DNA of 31,550 nt. Origin: Acidimicrobiia bacterium (GTDB lineage: Bacteria; Actinomycetota; Acidimicrobiia; IMCC26256). Location: the NCBI GenBank assembly GCA_023262065.1, contig JALRDW010000003.1, positions 1-31,550 of the forward strand, written 5' to 3'. The translations under genes and the position numbers were made by a program. Position 1 is the stretch's first letter; every line of letters starts with the position of its first letter. Shown here one piece after another: positions 29,466 to 31,550 of the stretch. The notes below the pieces were generated by a model, which had not been told where the DNA came from, did no database searches, and saw only the letters and a program-made list of their open reading frames with translations.

Positions 29466-29900
29466 GTGCAGATCCCGCTCCGCCGCCTCGATCCTGAGCT
29501 CCCGCTCCCGACCGCCCAGCACCCGGGGGACGCCGGGTACGACCTCCAGGCCAGGGCGGAGGTGACGCTCGCGGCGGGTGGCGGACGCGCACTCGTGCCG
29601 ACCGGGATGGCGGTGGCGATCCCGGAGGGGTGCGCCGGGTTCATCCAGCCGCGCTCGGGGCTCGCGTTGCGGCACGGCGTCACCGTCCTCAACGCCCCGG
29701 GGCTCATCGACGCCGGGTACCGCGATGAGCTCAAGGTCCTGCTCGTCAACACGGACCCCGTGTCGGACTACACGGTCCGGCGCGGCGACCGGATCGCCCA
29801 ACTCGTCATCCAGCGCTTCGAGGTGGTCGAGTGGGAGGTCGTCGAGGATCTCGGCGACTCCCGCCGCAGTACCGAGGGCTGGGGTTCGACCGGGCGCTGA
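29466..29900 (+). CDS. dut: dUTP diphosphatase
   Basis: 144 residues with all five trimeric dUTPase motifs in order: DAGYDL 22-27, PRSGLA 62-67, GLIDAGYRDE 79-88, RGDRIAQL 106-113 and the C-terminal arm RSTEGWGSTG 134-143. It hydrolyses dUTP to dUMP and pyrophosphate, keeping uracil out of DNA. Tryptophan replaces the usual phenylalanine of the arm, which should still stack on the base. The GTG start is leaderless. The LLM gene follows after 24 bp with its own GGAGGG ribosome binding site. Confidence 0.95.
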   Translation: MQIPLRRLDPELPLPTAQHPGDAGYDLQARAEVTLAAGGGRALVPTGMAVAIPEGCAGFIQPRSGLALRHGVTVLNAPGLIDAGYRDELKVLLVNTDPVSDYTVRRGDRIAQLVIQRFEVVEWEVVEDLGDSRRSTEGWGSTGR

Positions 29901-29924
29901 GGCGCCCCCACTCCCGGAGGGACC

Positions 29925-30860
29925 ATGACCCATCCGTTCCGTTTCGGCGTCCAGATCGGTGGCGCGCTCGGTGCCCGCGAGTTCGTGGACCTCGCCCGTC
30001 GGGTCGAGGGTCTCGGCTACTCCACCCTCTACATGCCCGATCACTTCGTGGACACCGACCTCGCACCGATGGTCGGGCTGTCGATGGCGGCGGCGGTGAC
30101 CTCCGACCTGCGGGTCAGCGCGTTGGTGTTCGCGAACGATTACAAGCACCCGGCCGTCCTCGCCAAGGAGATCGCCACGCTCGACGTGCTCTCGGACGGC
30201 CGTGTGGATCTGGGCATCGGAGCCGGTTGGATGCAGGTGGACTACGACCAGCTCGGGATGCCCTACGACCGGCCGGGCGTCCGCATCGCCCGGCTCGCGG
30301 AGGCCCTCGCCGTGATCCGCGGGTGCTGGAGCGGCCGTTCCTTCTCGTTCGAGGGCGAGCATTACCGCATCGCGGACCACACGGCCACGCCCGCACCGGT
30401 GCAGCAGCCCGGTCCGCCGATCCTCATCGGGGGCGGCGGTCCCCGGATCCTGCGGCTCGCCGGAGCCCACGCCGACATCGTCGGCATCAACCCGAACCTG
30501 CGGGCCGGGGCGATCACGGCCGATGCAGCCAAGGACGCGCTCGCGGCACAGACGCGGCAGAAGGTCGAGTGGATCCGCGAGGGTGCCGGTGAACGGTTCG
30601 ACGCGATCGAGCTCCAGATCCGCTACTTCTTCGCGCAGGTCACGGACGACGCGAACGGCCTCGCTGAGACGATGGCGCCGATGTTCGACGTGACCGCGGC
30701 CGACGCGCTCGAGTCCGGCGTGTTCCTCGCCGGCACCGTCGACCAGATCTGCGACACGCTCGTCGAACGGCGCGAGACCTGGGGTGTGTCCAACGTCGTG
30801 TTCGGGAACGACAACTTCGAGATGCTCGCGCCCGTGGTGGCGCGCCTCGCCGGGACCTGA
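29925..30860 (+). CDS. LLM-class F420-dependent oxidoreductase
   Basis: 311 residues of the luciferase-like monooxygenase fold. FRFGVQIGG at the start, LDVLSDGRVDLGIGAGWMQVDYDQLGMPYDRPGVRIARLAEAL in the middle and PILIGGGGPRILRLAGAHAD are the usual F420/FMN barrel motifs. Actinomycete members reduce or oxidise with coenzyme F420. The substrate is unknown and FMN instead of F420 cannot be excluded. Start ATG 29925 with GGAGGG 3 nt before it. It converges with another LLM gene 15 bp away. Confidence 0.85.
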   Translation: MTHPFRFGVQIGGALGAREFVDLARRVEGLGYSTLYMPDHFVDTDLAPMVGLSMAAAVTSDLRVSALVFANDYKHPAVLAKEIATLDVLSDGRVDLGIGAGWMQVDYDQLGMPYDRPGVRIARLAEALAVIRGCWSGRSFSFEGEHYRIADHTATPAPVQQPGPPILIGGGGPRILRLAGAHADIVGINPNLRAGAITADAAKDALAAQTRQKVEWIREGAGERFDAIELQIRYFFAQVTDDANGLAETMAPMFDVTAADALESGVFLAGTVDQICDTLVERRETWGVSNVVFGNDNFEMLAPVVARLAGT

Positions 30861-30875
30861 CCGGCCGCGAACCGC

Positions 30876-31550
30876 CTAGAGCAGTGAGCGAAGGGTGTCG
30901 CGGGTGCGTCGCACCTCGTCGGCGCTCTGTGCGAACTCGGCCGCCGCGAAGTCCGTGACGCCGGCGTCGGCGAGGGCCCGGATCTGGGCTGCGACCGAGG
31001 CCTCGTCGCCGACGATAGCCACGTCCGCGGGTCCACCGGCCCCCTCGCGGTCGAGCATCGCCCGGTACGACGGCAGGTGTCCGTAGACCTCGAAGATCTG
31101 CGCGGCGCGGGCCCGGGCGTCGTCGGGGTCGTCGGTGACGCACACCGGGAGCCCGACCGCCACCCGGGGAGCCGGTCGCCCGGCTGCCTCGGCGGCCGCG
31201 GTCAGGGTCGGCACGGTGAACGAGTCGAGCGTGCGCGGACCGGTCATCCAGGTGATGGTGCCGTCGGCCCGTTCGGCGGCGAGCTTGAGCATCGCGGGCC
31301 CGAGGGCTGCGACCACGAGCGACGGAGCGTCGGTGCCGGGCACCGTGATCTGGGCGTGCACGGAGAGGGTCGAACCGTCGACGTCGGCCTGTTCGCCGCG
31401 CAGGAGCGGCACGAGCGCCTCGAGGTACTCGCGCATGTGGCGCGCCGGCTTGTCGAAGGAGTAGCCGAACATCGCCTCGATGACGAACTGGTGCGACAGT
31501 CCGATGCCGAGGGTCAGACGGCCGTCGGACGCCGCCTGCACGGTGAGGGC
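30876..31550 (-). CDS. LLM-class F420-dependent oxidoreductase, partial
   Basis: 224 codons of the C-terminal part; the reading frame continues past the window edge, so the start is missing. The phrase LGIGLSHQFVIEAMFGYSFDKPARHMREYLEALVPLL matches, from memory, an F420-dependent subfamily named after MSMEG_4879. The last helix ends at TRDTLRSLL. It faces the other LLM gene but is not a close copy. Substrate unknown. Confidence 0.85.
   Translation of the reverse strand, partial: ALTVQAASDGRLTLGIGLSHQFVIEAMFGYSFDKPARHMREYLEALVPLLRGEQADVDGSTLSVHAQITVPGTDAPSLVVAALGPAMLKLAAERADGTITWMTGPRTLDSFTVPTLTAAAEAAGRPAPRVAVGLPVCVTDDPDDARARAAQIFEVYGHLPSYRAMLDREGAGGPADVAIVGDEASVAAQIRALADAGVTDFAAAEFAQSADEVRRTRDTLRSLL

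Overview
The window is GC-rich DNA, about 70% GC by eye, with 26 protein genes packed at near-bacterial maximum density. I see no tRNA, rRNA, CRISPR, phage or insertion sequence. The gene set is an AftD-type arabinofuranosyltransferase, actinobacterial HisN and CysQ, an MSMEG-like F420-dependent oxidoreductase, a NamH-like Rieske hydroxylase and leaderless GTG starts. Together these point to an actinomycete, possibly Acidimicrobiia or a related deep lineage. That lineage is an inference, not something the sequence proves.

Layout. 1-186: two copies of an 83-bp tandem repeat. 187-2983: a hot-dog dehydratase-like gene diverging from a NamH-like MBL/Rieske gene and a PHP phosphoesterase, with a perfect 12-bp inverted repeat between them. 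3063-5275: thiolase, histidinol phosphatase (hisN) and a 3Fe-4S ferredoxin. 5308-10565: CbiX-like chelatase and two paralogous D-aminoacylase-like amidohydrolases on the minus strand, with a GT-C glycosyltransferase between the paralogs. 10656-24139: a cell-envelope glycan region with two GT39-like enzymes (one at 7596), a PIG-V-like mannosyltransferase, a UDP-galactopyranose-mutase-like flavoprotein, polyprenol-phosphate mannose synthase, a GT-C-like membrane protein, a methyltransferase, a GT4 enzyme and a 1477-residue AftD-like protein. 24159-27756: a sulfur-assimilation block on the minus strand (Rrf2 regulator, cysQ, cysD, cysN). 27908-31550: a membrane-anchored GltB-like protein, dUTPase and two F420-dependent LLM oxidoreductases, the last cut by the window edge.

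How the parts fit. The glycan genes plausibly form one pathway. Ppm makes polyprenol-phosphate-mannose, and the GT-C membrane enzymes use lipid-linked sugars outside the membrane. The GT4 enzyme and methyltransferase act on the cytosolic side, the mutase-like enzyme may supply an unusual sugar ring form, and AftD adds arabinofuranose branches. NamH would modify the peptidoglycan to which such a glycan is usually attached. The sulfur block makes APS (CysDN) and clears PAP (CysQ) under an Rrf2 regulator without cysteines, which resembles CymR logic more than IscR logic.

The most interesting non-coding pattern is a repeated junction. A short GC hairpin at a gene's end, often containing the stop codon, is followed closely by a TANNNT -10 element for the next gene. 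Several of the following genes start 6-9 nt after the -10 element, so they are probably leaderless. Nothing here is clearly a new defence or mobile system. The best candidates for new biology are the envelope glycan cluster, the modified metal site of the two amidohydrolases, and the operator-like inverted repeat at 658-689.
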